Source: Roseburia sp. 1XD42-34
Lineage (GTDB): Bacteria > Bacillota > Bacilli > Bacillales > Amphibacillaceae
Length of the DNA stretch: 48,151 nucleotides
Direction: 5' to 3'
NCBI RefSeq assembly: GCF_009917385.1
Contig: NZ_QWLJ01000038.1
Coordinates: forward strand, 1 to 48,151
Under the pieces are notes generated by a model. That model made no database searches and was not told where the DNA came from. It saw only the letters and a program-made list of their open reading frames with translations. Below are positions 27,383 through 35,097 of this stretch, in pieces (position 1 is the stretch's first letter; each line of letters starts with the position of its first letter). Made by a program: the position numbers and the translations under genes.

Positions 27383-27901
27383 TTCGTTCAGGATTTGTTT
27401 GACCTTGCTCAATTAGAATCGGGTAATGTTTCATTTTCCCAGGAAATTGTTTCTTTAAAAAAGTTGTTTGTCCATCTTTGTAATCAGTTTAAACTAGATG
27501 TAGAAAATGCGGAACTGGATTATCAATGGGCGATGGATAGACATTTGGATACTGGTGAATGGTTAGTTGAGGTTGATGTACAAAGAATGGAACAGGTTAT
27601 GGCGAGTTTGATATCTAATGCGATCAAACATACGAGTGAAGGAAGTATCTCGATAGGATTAGCATTAGAAGCAGATCGGGTGATTTTTAGCGTGGCAGAT
27701 GATGGGGCAGGAATCTCAAAATCAGAAATCAATTATATATTCGACCGTTTTTACAAAGAAAATAACCAGCAGAAGCAACAGGCGCATGGGTTAGGACTAG
27801 CCATCACTAAGGAAATTATTCAACAACATAATGGGAAGATATGGGCTGAGGTGAAAAAGGAAAGGGGAGCGTTTTTAACTTCTCTATACCGATTTTCTTA
27901 A
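27383..27901 (+). pseudogene. Histidine kinase fragment (end of DHp plus ATPase domain)
   Basis: An open frame of 172 codons holding only the last helix of the dimerisation domain (DLFDLAQLESG) and a full HATPase domain: N box SLISNAIKHTSEG, G1 DDGAGI, F box FDRFYKEN, G2 HGLGLAITKEII. There is no histidine box, sensor or membrane part, and an in-frame TGA at 27380-27382 closes the frame upstream. No ribosome site precedes the possible TTG start at 27395. The upstream 27243-27380 stretch has short frames vaguely like a sensor tail, suggesting deletion and decay. No partner regulator is nearby. Confidence 0.8.
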
Positions 27902-28012
27902 AGGATGATTATTAAGCAGAGATATAACATATGGTAATGACTAGTTTTCTTTTTTCCATAGGATAGGAAGGGATAACTATGGACAAAATATTTTAACTCG
28001 TATACGAGGCGA

Positions 28013-28185
28013 TGTAAGGCTTCTGCTTCAAGAGTTAGATCATCTGTACTGCAACAATTCTAAGTGAGTGATAACAGCTTAAATGCACTATTTTCGTAAG
28101 CGGTCTTAGGTCATACCACTATGGTACTACCATTCAGTAGGGATGAAGGACATCTTCCACTGCTGGAAGCTCCACCCTGTATATG
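28013..28185 (+). repeat. Dispersed intergenic repeat family B, second clear copy
   Basis: Aligns with 15376-15540 over the whole length (see the exact block ATCTGTACTGCAACA). Its right end has an imperfect inverted repeat: CAGTAGGGATGAAG with CTTCCACTGCTGG. No gene is seen in 27902-28319. Confidence 0.6.
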
Positions 28186-28319
28186 GAAATAAAACAGGGA
28201 AAAGAATATTTTAAAGGTACTTCATGAAAACGCCTTCGAAAAATAGCTGGACTTATTGACTTTATATCTGTTCAATTGTAGACTATATTCAGCAGCTATT
28301 TATGTATGAGGTGAGAGAA

Positions 28320-28604
28320 ATGTTTCAATCGGTGCTTACAATTGGTGCAATATTAGTAGTAGCAGTAGTAGTACTTAGTCTGATACTGCTAAAGGCGACA
28401 TCAAAGGACAGCTATACAGGTTACTTTCCTGGAATTATTGTAGGGCTTGCGGGTTTAGTATTTCTTATGTTAGCTGCCGCAATCGATAAAGTAGAGATTA
28501 TGGGCGCTGGTTTAGGGGGATGGGGCATTGCATCATTATTTGCTGCAGCGATTGGCCTCATTATTACAGCGTTGACAGACACTTTTGCACATGCAAAAGC
28601 ATAA
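28320..28604 (+). CDS. Small membrane protein, YesK-like
   Basis: A 94-residue protein with three hydrophobic segments (about residues 4-23, 36-55 and 67-87) and a motif YTGYFPGIIVG followed by GAGLGGWGIASLF. The spacing and glycine-rich GGWG resemble the YesK family of small Bacillus membrane proteins of unknown role; this is a by-eye call. The start is ATG 28320, with GAGGTG at 28308-28313; the ATG at 28302 lies upstream of that site. Monocistronic with a strong terminator. Confidence 0.7.
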   Translation: MFQSVLTIGAILVVAVVVLSLILLKATSKDSYTGYFPGIIVGLAGLVFLMLAAAIDKVEIMGAGLGGWGIASLFAAAIGLIITALTDTFAHAKA

Positions 28605-28636
28605 CAAAAAAGAGCGGGGAAACCCGCTCTTTTTTG
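28605..28636 (+). terminator. Terminator after the YesK-like gene
   Basis: A perfect 8-bp stem (AGAGCGGG 28611-28618 with CCCGCTCT 28623-28630), GAAA tetraloop, A-run before and TTTTT after. Confidence 0.92.
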
Positions 28637-28843
28637 AAAGATAAGAACGTATAAAAATTGTTGCTTTTGGGATACGGACTTAACAGAAGAGCCACGTCCG
28701 GCACATGAGCCCAGCAACTAGGCAACTTCATGAATCACCCTACGATAAGTCATCATTGGTTCGTGCCTCACCATGATTCCTAAAACTTTAGTTGTTTCGT
28801 TCCAGTCGCTACGTTGCTAAACGGGCGCTTGCGCCTTTGTTCT
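28636..28843 (+). repeat. Dispersed intergenic repeat family A, copy 3
   Basis: The closest relative of copy 1: an identical run of more than 30 bases around CCTCACCATGATTCC, the exact CCTACGATAAGTCATCAT block, CCCAGCAACTAGGC and the right end CTACGTTGCTAA...GGGCGC-TGCGCCTTTGTTC. Like copy 1 it starts directly at the U-tract of the terminator of a plus-strand gene. Confidence 0.75.
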
Positions 28844-29274
28844 ATCAAAATAAAATTATAAACGGTGAAGCTGGATAACTAAAGTATTCACATTAAAGGC
28901 GAATGCTGCTCTAAATTAGCCTGGACAATATACGTAAACTTTTGCTCGGGGAGAGACGTTAATGAGACTCTCATAGTGCGATGAGCGTAGTACACACACC
29001 AGTCGATCACGGAAAGCAAATTACATTTCTTGAGCGATTATAGTATCACGATCATTTCTTGATAGTTCCCATTTTATGAAACAGGTCTTTAGCTAGGCTT
29101 AGAGATTTGCCTAGACACGGATCAGCTTTACAGAAAAACTCCCGAGGATTTTTTTCTACGTGACTAGGTTATTTATACTGTGCATGAACAGCTTTAACGT
29201 AGCAACAGAATATTGTTAATCAAGATTATTGAGCAACTAATATCGTTTGTGCAAATGGATAATATTGTTTTCAA
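28844..29274. other. Gene-free stretch before cvfB
   Basis: No reading frame, clear promoter or conserved RNA was recognised. Downstream of the minus-strand cvfB no strong terminator is obvious. Confidence 0.4.
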
Positions 29275-30129
29275 TCATTTACACAAATACGTATACCCGT
29301 CTCGTTGTTCGATCTTTCCCTCTTTCATCAATTTGCCGATAGCTCGCTTAAAAGCAGCTTTACTAATCTGAAACGTAGCCCGTATCTCTTCCGGGTCGCT
29401 TTTATCACTAAAAGGGGAAACCCCATCATTTGCTCGGAGGTGTTCCAGGATTTCCGCTGCGTCTTCATGTAGGCTGTCTTGTTTTCTCTTACGCAAGGAG
29501 ATATTCAGCGTCCCATCATCTTTTACTTCAATGACTCTTCCTTCGACATACTCTCCTAGACGAGGTTCTTGCTTTCGTTCCGTATAATGGATAAAACCAC
29601 GATAATCATCTGGCGTAATAATTGCAGCCCCTTCTTTACTTGTGAAATACACTGTTCCGGAAATAGAGGTGTTCCACAAATCTTCCGGAGCGAATTCAAT
29701 TTCTCTTGAAATGACTTGCTCTGTTGCAGGAATAGCAAGCAATCTGCCTTTTTTGTCTCTTCCCAAAGTAACATATAGTTGGTCACCGATTTGCGGCCAC
29801 ACTTTTACGTACAGTGGAAGGTCGTCCTTTGAAACAAGTATATCTTTGGATGTACCTATATCAACAAAAACGCCAAGGTTTGGGATTACTTCTTTAACGG
29901 TGCTCCAACCATATACATCCATTTCTATTTGCGGAAGCTGTGTAGTTGCTACTACCTTTCCTTTTTTATCCGTATATAGAAATACATCTATTTCTAGATC
30001 AGGTTTTAACTCGCTATTTGCTTCTCGATGATGTAGTAAAATTTCGTGTTGCCCATAGCTTAACACATAACCCGTGTTAATGATTCGCTCCACAGTCATG
30101 GTTTGAATAGTTCCAGTTAATTGATTCAT
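29275..30129 (-). CDS. cvfB: S1-domain RNA-binding protein CvfB (YitL)
   Basis: A 284-residue protein. The start is ATG 30129, with AGAAGGAA upstream on the minus strand; the longer frame from 30198 runs through a hairpin and lacks a ribosome site. The order is N-terminal S1-like repeats (GTIQTMTVERI; GVFVDIGTSKDILVSKDDLP near residues 85-105), a third S1-like unit (GRVIEVKDDGTLNISLRKRKQ) and a C-terminal winged helix (ISKAAFKRAIGKLMKEGKIE). In Staphylococcus CvfB affects virulence gene expression and binds RNA. It is the last host gene before the prophage. Confidence 0.9.
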   Translation of the reverse strand: MNQLTGTIQTMTVERIINTGYVLSYGQHEILLHHREANSELKPDLEIDVFLYTDKKGKVVATTQLPQIEMDVYGWSTVKEVIPNLGVFVDIGTSKDILVSKDDLPLYVKVWPQIGDQLYVTLGRDKKGRLLAIPATEQVISREIEFAPEDLWNTSISGTVYFTSKEGAAIITPDDYRGFIHYTERKQEPRLGEYVEGRVIEVKDDGTLNISLRKRKQDSLHEDAAEILEHLRANDGVSPFSDKSDPEEIRATFQISKAAFKRAIGKLMKEGKIEQRDGYTYLCK

Positions 30130-30161
30130 CTTTGTAAATTCCTTCTTTCTATGTATTGGAA

Positions 30162-30189
30162 AAGGGGTACCCATCTTAGAGTACCCCTT
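30162..30189 (-). terminator. Terminator-like hairpin in the cvfB leader
   Basis: A perfect 9-bp stem (AAGGGGTAC 30162-30170 with its complement 30181-30189) and a 10-base loop, followed on the minus strand by TTCC after CCCCTT. It lies 33 bases upstream of the cvfB start. It could end a transcript arriving from the prophage side, or act as an attenuator. Confidence 0.45.
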
Positions 30190-30515
30190 ATACTGCAAAG
30201 TAACACATAAGTCATATTATTCCTCGACATTCATCGAGTGAGAAATCCATCTTTTTTCTTCAAACGCTTTTGAATAGCAGCAGAGATGTTAAAAAAATCG
30301 CTATCCAATTAGCACAATATACTAATAAGCTTAATCTCCATGGAGTGTGGTTCCCAGACCAAATTAATTGTTACTTCATTAATACATTTTCATATTTATT
30401 CGAATTTCATTTATAACCGCGGTAATCTTTCCACTGGGTGTCCTCTAACTTAGACAACGTAAGCCCTGTGTTTCTTGCTAAACCTTTGCATATAAGGGTT
30501 AATTTGTATTCAATT
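30190..30515. other. Host-prophage boundary region; left attachment site expected here
   Basis: Between cvfB and the outward-facing integrase there is no gene and no tRNA. The core attL sequence cannot be named without the right end, which is outside the window. Confidence 0.45.
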
Positions 30516-31697
30516 TTACCTAGCCCCAATTTTAGCCCCACTTGCTAAAAATTCACCGAATACTATAGCTGATTGTATGTCTAGATCTTCAAAGAAATGA
30601 GCATATGTTTTATTAACCATCTCTATTGTGTTACCTAAACGTTCAGCTATTGCGTTAGGTGGTACCCCTAAACTTATAAGGGTGGTTGCGTGAGTATGGC
30701 GCAATCCATGAGGAGTTATCTTTTTTAAAGAAATATCATCAGAATCAACTTTTTTATAAAAGTCACTGAGAAATTGACCGAGATAATAGTGACCTATTTC
30801 TCTTCCGTGGTGCGTAATAAAAACTAAGTCGTTTTCTTTAAGTTTCTTTCCTAAAGATAACTTTACCTCAGCACACCATTTTCGATATTTTTTTAATTGG
30901 CCGATCACCTCTTTGTCAACTTTGATAGTCCTGTAACTGTTTTTTGTTTTGGGAGGCCTAATACCCAGCTTATCCCTAGTATGTTCTACTGTAACAGTTT
31001 CATTTTTGAAGTCAATATTTAACCATTTTAATGCTGCGGCTTCCCCACTTCTTAATCCCGTATAAGCTAAAAGTTGTACTAGAGTGTAGTTTGTAATATT
31101 GCCATGCTTTTTTACGTTGGTTAAAAATAATGTTAATTCCTCTGGTTTTAGAAAGTTGTCCTTTTTCTTTTCTCGGTTAACTACAACTTTTTTAACCCTG
31201 TTTTTGTCAATTATTTCGTCATCCACAGCAGCATTAATAGCAATCTTAAAAATATTATGGTAAAGGTCAATTGTGTTTGGCGAAAGTTCCATATCGTGTA
31301 GCCGATTAATAAATTGCCTTACATAAGTGTTTTTATCAACTTGAAGCAATTTGTATTTACCTAATAATGGTTTGTAATAGTTGTCAATGAGCGCTTTTCT
31401 ATCTTTTTTTGTCTTTACTCCCCAAGATTTTTCATTCATTGCATACCATATATCTAGCCAATGCGATACGGTTATTTGATCGTGTTCTACTTGCTTAGCG
31501 TTTCCATTTAAAAATGCAGCCTTTACTCCCAAAAGAGATTTAAGAGCTTCTTTCTCTGTTTTAAAACCACTCTTTTTCTTCTCTCTCCTATTCCCTAAAG
31601 TATCGTAGTATTTATGGCGATACATATAACGCTTTTCACCTGACTTCAATACATAGTAATAAATTTCGTCATCAGTTTTTGTTTTATTTAATTTCAT
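30516..31697 (-). CDS. int: Prophage tyrosine-type site-specific integrase
   Basis: A 393-residue integrase of the lambda/Tn916 type. I choose ATG 31697 with AAAGGGATG 7 bases upstream; ATG 31706 sits almost on that ribosome site. An N-terminal AP2-like arm-binding region (YRHKYYDTLGNRREKKKSGF) is followed by a SAM-like core-binding domain (about 70-165) and the catalytic domain. Catalytic residues visible are Arg216 in GLRSGE, His330 and Arg333 in HGLRHTH, and Tyr365 in KTYAHF. It faces outward at the left prophage end, next to the expected attL. The prophage looks able to integrate. Confidence 0.94.
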   Translation of the reverse strand: MKLNKTKTDDEIYYYVLKSGEKRYMYRHKYYDTLGNRREKKKSGFKTEKEALKSLLGVKAAFLNGNAKQVEHDQITVSHWLDIWYAMNEKSWGVKTKKDRKALIDNYYKPLLGKYKLLQVDKNTYVRQFINRLHDMELSPNTIDLYHNIFKIAINAAVDDEIIDKNRVKKVVVNREKKKDNFLKPEELTLFLTNVKKHGNITNYTLVQLLAYTGLRSGEAAALKWLNIDFKNETVTVEHTRDKLGIRPPKTKNSYRTIKVDKEVIGQLKKYRKWCAEVKLSLGKKLKENDLVFITHHGREIGHYYLGQFLSDFYKKVDSDDISLKKITPHGLRHTHATTLISLGVPPNAIAERLGNTIEMVNKTYAHFFEDLDIQSAIVFGEFLASGAKIGAR

Positions 31698-31716
31698 TTT
31701 TCTCATCCCTTTTCAA

Positions 31717-31731
31717 CGTGGGTAGACGTTG
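31717..31731 (+). repeat. 15-bp direct repeat, copy 1 (upstream of int)
   Basis: CGTGGGTAGACGTTG, identical to 33428-33442 and in the same orientation, located in the leader of the integrase gene. Confidence 0.7.
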
Positions 31732-31781
31732 TTGGATAGAAATGTTTGCATCACCCCCTCTAAAGAAACGTTTGTTCTGTT

Positions 31782-32198
31782 TTAATCGTAAAAATTTTTA
31801 ATGAGCAGTTGCTCAGGTATGCCGTAATTTTCTACAGCATCTTTTATAGTAATAGTGGAGGTCATATCTTTTCTAAAAACCAATTTAATTGCAAATGTAT
31901 TAGCTTCTACCTCTATTTTGCTAGTCGAATAATATGTATTAAATTTCAAAAAAGGTGTATTAATTTCAGGATGCAGTATGGCATGAGCAAGTTCGTGAGC
32001 ACAGGTAAAGATTTGTTGTTCTGTAGATGCGTTTTCGTTGATGTGGATAATAGACACACGGGCATGCCTAGTATGAAACCCCAATATCTTCCCCAGGGGT
32101 ATTGTTCTAACAACTATGTCCATTGCTTCGGCTATTTTAAAAGGATTATTAGTATCGTATTTTTTGATGAGAGAATCAACTTTATGTTTAATATCCAC
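31782..32198 (-). CDS. immA: ImmA/IrrE-family metallopeptidase
   Basis: A 138-residue protein with the zinc protease motif HELAH at residues 68-72 (CAHELAHAILH) and a downstream glutamate in EVEANTFA as third ligand. In ICEBs1, ImmA cleaves the partner repressor ImmR to trigger excision; the neighbouring HTH repressor is the likely substrate here. The start ATG 32198 has TAGGAG upstream on the minus strand. It lies 12 bases after the repressor gene, in the same direction. Confidence 0.92.
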   Translation of the reverse strand: MDIKHKVDSLIKKYDTNNPFKIAEAMDIVVRTIPLGKILGFHTRHARVSIIHINENASTEQQIFTCAHELAHAILHPEINTPFLKFNTYYSTSKIEVEANTFAIKLVFRKDMTSTITIKDAVENYGIPEQLLIKNFYD

Positions 32199-32210
32199 AC
32201 TGACTCACTC

Positions 32211-32636
32211 CTAATCTCTATATTTATAAGGGGTGAATTTCTTTTTAGCTATCCTCTTAGCGATGCGTAATGAGGTTTCCAAAGAAGCGATCAACATTTC
32301 TCTATCTTCCTCATCCAATTCATCTATAGTGCTTCCGTCAAACGCAGCAAATCCAGACTCGTTGTCCATGTTATTAATCATTCTTTCAAGTTCTTTTTGA
32401 ATACTTTGTTCGTCCTTTTCTGTTAAATCATAGTATCGTTTCTTTTCTGTGCGACCCAGAAGGTAATCCACAGATACGTCAAAGTAATCGGCTACTTTCT
32501 TAAGTTTATCTACTCCAGGAGTAGAATCATCCCATTTTCTAATTTGTCCATTGGATATTCCGGTCTGTCTCTCCAGTTCTGCAACAGTTATTTTTTTCTC
32601 TTTACATAAATTTTTTATTTTTTCTACTAAACCCAT
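32211..32636 (-). CDS. Prophage repressor, XRE/Cro-CI HTH (ImmR-like)
   Basis: A 141-residue regulator. The N-terminal HTH (residues 4-65) reads KEKKITVAELERQTGISNGQ and then VADYFDVSVDYLLGR, the typical end of the XRE domain. The C-terminal part is acidic then basic (DELDEEDREML, RIAKRIAKKKF) and has no LexA-type Ser-Lys autoprotease site, which fits inactivation by ImmA rather than by self-cleavage. The start ATG 32636 has GGAAAGG 9 bases upstream; TTG 32645 lies too close to that site. It faces the divergent control region. Confidence 0.92.
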   Translation of the reverse strand: MGLVEKIKNLCKEKKITVAELERQTGISNGQIRKWDDSTPGVDKLKKVADYFDVSVDYLLGRTEKKRYYDLTEKDEQSIQKELERMINNMDNESGFAAFDGSTIDELDEEDREMLIASLETSLRIAKRIAKKKFTPYKYRD

Positions 32637-32945
32637 TACCGTCAACCTTTCCCAAGCTTATAAAAAACGGAAATTATCAAATAAATTAATATTTCTATTG
32701 ACAATTAGTTTATTTGATATTAAACTGTGTTCATAAGCTAATTTGTTAGCTGAAAAGACAATAAAAAATATGACCTATTAAAATACATTTTTTTCGCTGG
32801 GGGGCGTAACAAAATGTGTAATACAGGCTTTTTTTAAAGTCTTATTTAGCTATGAATTGATAATATCATATAAGCTAATTTGGGTCAATAAAATTAGCTA
32901 ACATTTTAGCTTATAAATTAACATTCGTGAAAAGAGGTGTTTTTT
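32637..32945. promoter_or_regulatory. Divergent lysis-lysogeny control region with TTAGCT/AGCTAA half-sites
   Basis: Six copies of AGCTAA or its complement TTAGCT occur at 32736, 32746, 32846, 32873, 32894 and 32906. The first two form the palindrome AGCTAA-TTTG-TTAGCT (32736-32751). These are likely operators for the repressor and the Cro-like protein. A plus-strand promoter fits TTGACA 32698-32703, 17 bases, TAAACT 32721-32726, which would be overlapped downstream by the first palindrome and leaves a leader of about 210 bases. A second promoter close to the Cro-like gene cannot be excluded. Confidence 0.6.
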
Positions 32946-33128
32946 ATGCCTGAAACTTTAGCATTAGAAGTTCGTTCTGAGTTGTTCAAACGTAAAATGA
33001 GCCAAAAACAATTAGCCGAAATTCTGGGGATATCTACTGTGTATTTAAGTGACATTATTAACGGTAGAAAAACAGGGCCAAAAGCGCAAGAACATGCTAA
33101 GCATATCAAAAAGATATTAGGTATTTAG
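32946..33128 (+). CDS. Cro-like HTH regulator
   Basis: A 60-residue single-domain XRE protein: LALEVRSELFKRKMSQKQLA, then ILGISTVYLSDIINGRKTGP holds helix-turn-helix. The start is ATG 32946, with GAGGTG 6 bases upstream. It is the first gene of the rightward operon, divergent from the repressor, so it plays the Cro or early anti-repressor part. Confidence 0.88.
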   Translation: MPETLALEVRSELFKRKMSQKQLAEILGISTVYLSDIINGRKTGPKAQEHAKHIKKILGI

Positions 33129-33144
33129 TAAAGGAGTTGTTGGT

Positions 33145-33414
33145 TTGATCCCTGCAAATGTGCAAGTGAATATCAACGAGAAAGCAGTAAAAGAATTCAT
33201 TGAAAGTAAATTGCAAGAACAAATAAATCAACGTTTATTACTGGTCGATATTAACAAACTTGCAGAATTAACTTGTATGTCAGTTCGATATTTGGAAAAA
33301 GAGATTTTATCTGATCCAAGAATTAAGGTTCATGAAAGAAGGAAAAACCGGAAACGTTGGTGGATTGCCGAACCAACTTTTAAAGCAATAGAAGAAATTG
33401 TATCTGAATGGTAA
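33145..33414 (+). CDS. Phage DNA-binding-type protein, DUF771-like
   Basis: An 89-residue protein started by TTG 33145, with AAGGAG at 33131-33136. The second half (ELTCMSVRYLEKEILSDPR, then RKNRKRWWIAEPTFKAIEE) looks like a winged helix with a basic wing and resembles DUF771 proteins common after Cro in Firmicutes phages. The N-terminal 35 residues look like a helical, possibly oligomerising segment (EKAVKEFIESKLQEQINQR). Confidence 0.75.
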   Translation: MIPANVQVNINEKAVKEFIESKLQEQINQRLLLVDINKLAELTCMSVRYLEKEILSDPRIKVHERRKNRKRWWIAEPTFKAIEEIVSEW

Positions 33415-33427
33415 TAAAAAAAATAGT

Positions 33428-33442
33428 CGTGGGTAGACGTTG
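33428..33442 (+). repeat. 15-bp direct repeat, copy 2 (early operon)
   Basis: Same CGTGGGTAGACGTTG as 31717-31731, 1.7 kb away on the other side of the control region, just upstream of the next gene's ribosome site. Confidence 0.7.
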
Positions 33443-33472
33443 GAATACAGAAATACGTAAGGAGGAAGCAAA

Positions 33473-33691
33473 ATGACCCAAGAACTGCAATCGTTCCGTG
33501 ATAGATACAACAACATCATGCAAGCACCTAAACGGATACGTAACAAACGGTTAGTTACTTTGATGGAGGATATGGCAAGGACATATAACATTCCGTTGTT
33601 GTATTCAGCAGCGTATACATTCAACAACCCGGAAGTAATGAAGCTTTATAGACAAGTTAGTTATGCAAGAGATTTTGAGGGAGGGAGATAG
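33473..33691 (+). CDS. Hypothetical phage early protein
   Basis: 72 residues, not recognised. The start ATG 33473 has AAGGAGG at 33460-33466. It is basic and helical in look (SFRDRYNNIMQAPKRIRNKR), with no cysteines or membrane segment. It shares its last bases with the next start (TAGATG). Confidence 0.75.
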   Translation: MTQELQSFRDRYNNIMQAPKRIRNKRLVTLMEDMARTYNIPLLYSAAYTFNNPEVMKLYRQVSYARDFEGGR

Positions 33692-33904
33692 ATGTTTGAT
33701 AAGTTATCTAATCTAAGAAGCGCCTTTGAACAGGCAGTAGATACTGTTTTGGAAAACGGCATCCCGCAAGAAATAGATCTGCGCCGTTCTGAACTGATGA
33801 AGCTAGTTGTAAAAGAAGCAAATCGAAGAAAAAGCGTGGGACCTTATTCCAGGGATGCAACCGCCGACCCGATAACCGGAAGAAAAAGATATGAAAAGTA
33901 CTAA
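33692..33904 (+). CDS. Hypothetical phage early protein
   Basis: 70 residues, not recognised. ATG 33692 immediately follows the previous stop, with GGGAGG inside the previous gene. The C-terminus is rich in Arg and Lys (KEANRRKSVGPYSRDATADP, then GRKRYEKY). Its last 4 bases overlap the stop of the opposite-strand YozE-like gene. Confidence 0.75.
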   Translation: MFDKLSNLRSAFEQAVDTVLENGIPQEIDLRRSELMKLVVKEANRRKSVGPYSRDATADPITGRKRYEKY

Positions 33905-34104
33905 TTAATATCCGATTTATATAGCTCGTAGAGTTTTTCAAACATTTTAAATTGGTTCCGGTCAAGTTTTCGTTCTAAATAGGAACTCATATCAGCATAG
34001 CTGTTAGAGTTTGGAAATTTTCTATCCCTAAGAATATCGTACGCTAAGTCACCTACTGGTCTGTTGATTTCTTTAAAATGTTTCAACCATATTATAAATT
34101 TCAA
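33901..34104 (-). CDS. YozE-like (SAM-like fold) protein on the opposite strand
   Basis: 67 residues. The start is TTG 34104, with GAAGGAGGG 6 bases upstream on the minus strand; the longer frame reaching 34212 has no ribosome site. The body (WLKHFKEINRPVGDLAYDIL, FPNSNSYADMSSYLE, FEKLYELY) matches the four-helix YozE_SAM_like family, known from Bacillus chromosomes and phages, function unknown. It runs against the rightward early genes and converges with the preceding one. Confidence 0.75.
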   Translation of the reverse strand: MKFIIWLKHFKEINRPVGDLAYDILRDRKFPNSNSYADMSSYLERKLDRNQFKMFEKLYELYKSDIN

Positions 34105-34162
34105 ATCTATACCCTCCTTCACATTTATTCTACCAAAAGTGAGGGAAAGAAAGGAGATCATT

Positions 34163-34423
34163 ATGGCAAATCTTTCTATGTTTCTACTAAAAGACCAAGA
34201 AAAAGCCGACAAGCAGTTAGCTGTTTATGATTACAACTTTATGCATGCTGCCCGTTATGTCGCACAAGGAGAGTTTGAAAAAGCTGCAGTGCACCATCGT
34301 AATGTAGCTAATGCGCTAGAAGAGTTACAGCGTATGAAAAACAGCAAGGATACGACTGATGAAGCACGATCGCTATTGAATCAAATAGATAAGCAAGAAT
34401 CAATCAGGAGGAATTGGTTTTGA
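34163..34423 (+). CDS. Hypothetical phage early protein
   Basis: 86 residues, not recognised. The start ATG 34163 has AAAGGAG upstream; the upstream frame to 34064 overlaps the opposite YozE-like gene and lacks a ribosome site. It is predicted almost all-helical (DQEKADKQLAVYDYNFMHAA, ALEELQRMKNSKD). Divergent from the YozE-like gene with 58 bases between starts. Confidence 0.75.
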   Translation: MANLSMFLLKDQEKADKQLAVYDYNFMHAARYVAQGEFEKAAVHHRNVANALEELQRMKNSKDTTDEARSLLNQIDKQESIRRNWF

Positions 34424-34509
34424 ATAAGCTACTGGATCCTGATGTGTTTTATCCTGTCGCTTTTGGGATTGTGGTCGTTGGTAATTGGCTGCTAATTGTT
34501 AATTATTGA
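34420..34509 (+). CDS. 29-residue membrane peptide
   Basis: TTG 34420 overlaps the previous stop (TTGA) and has AGGAGG at 34407-34412. The product starts MNKLLDPDVFYP and continues as one hydrophobic segment (VAFGIVVVGNWLLIVNY). Such tiny single-span peptides are frequent in phage early operons. The coupling and ribosome site support translation. Confidence 0.6.
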   Translation: MNKLLDPDVFYPVAFGIVVVGNWLLIVNY

Positions 34510-34522
34510 AGGAGAGGATTAA

Positions 34523-34627
34523 GTGGGAGATAAAGAACGGTTGGAGAATGTGAAAAGAAACTATGAAGCTGAATTAGCTGATGAAGCATTGGAGGGTGAG
34601 TTAGAAGAAGCTCTTGAAAGGAGGTGA
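34523..34627 (+). CDS. 34-residue acidic helical peptide
   Basis: GTG 34523 has GGAGAGG at 34511-34517. The product (MGDKERLENVKRNYEAELAD, then EALEGELEEALERR) looks like a highly charged single helix, possibly a coiled coil. Its stop codon lies inside the ribosome site GGAGGTGA of the next gene. Confidence 0.6.
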   Translation: MGDKERLENVKRNYEAELADEALEGELEEALERR

Positions 34628-34632
34628 AGCCA

Positions 34633-34836
34633 ATGTTCCGAGTTAAAATTACTGATTTAGGAAGAAACAATGTGACTGTTACGGAAGATATGGAGGTAGT
34701 GAATTTCAATAACCTTTTAAGCATGGTGTTTCCGCATCTTGTTTCATCGGATATACATTTCGTGATCAATTATGGTATCGGCTATGTTTATGCAGGGTTT
34801 CGTTCTGTTGGAAAAATAAAAGTAACCACAATATGA
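34633..34836 (+). CDS. Hypothetical phage early protein
   Basis: 67 residues, not recognised. ATG 34633 has AAAGGAGGTGA at 34617-34627. It looks beta-rich (MFRVKITDLGRNNVTVTEDM, then YGIGYVYAGFRSVG). Overlaps the leader of the next gene. Confidence 0.7.
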   Translation: MFRVKITDLGRNNVTVTEDMEVVNFNNLLSMVFPHLVSSDIHFVINYGIGYVYAGFRSVGKIKVTTI

Positions 34837-34850
34837 AAGGAGGTGAAGCA

Positions 34851-35087
34851 ATGCATTGTCCATTTTGCAAAAGGGCGCCGAGAGATATCCCTGAATATAT
34901 TGAGCAAGCCAATTTTAACGAGATGAGTCCAAACGATTACGTGAGAATGGATGAAGGAACTTACCATGCTGAAACAGACTTGTTTTGCTGTACGGACTGT
35001 TACATCAAAATCGGGTCACCTTTGAACTCAGATTTAGCAAAAGTTTTTCGAGACTATAGAAAGCAAGTTATACCACTAAAAAGGTAG
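34851..35087 (+). CDS. Small zinc-ribbon-like phage protein
   Basis: 78 residues. ATG 34851 has AAAGGAGGTGA at 34835-34845; the earlier in-frame ATG 34833 overlaps that site and the previous gene. Two Cys pairs, CPFC at residues 3-6 and CCTDC near 45, make a likely zinc site of the treble-clef or ribbon type. Function unknown. Confidence 0.75.
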   Translation: MHCPFCKRAPRDIPEYIEQANFNEMSPNDYVRMDEGTYHAETDLFCCTDCYIKIGSPLNSDLAKVFRDYRKQVIPLKR

Positions 35088-35097
35088 GTGAGTTTAA

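Noticed and set aside
27243..27434. Minus-strand 63-codon frame near the kinase fragment
   Set aside because: No ribosome site and it overlaps the recognisable kinase sequence on the other strand.
30190..30515. tRNA gene as integration target
   Set aside because: No cloverleaf or T-loop motif (GTTCRANYC) was found next to the integrase.
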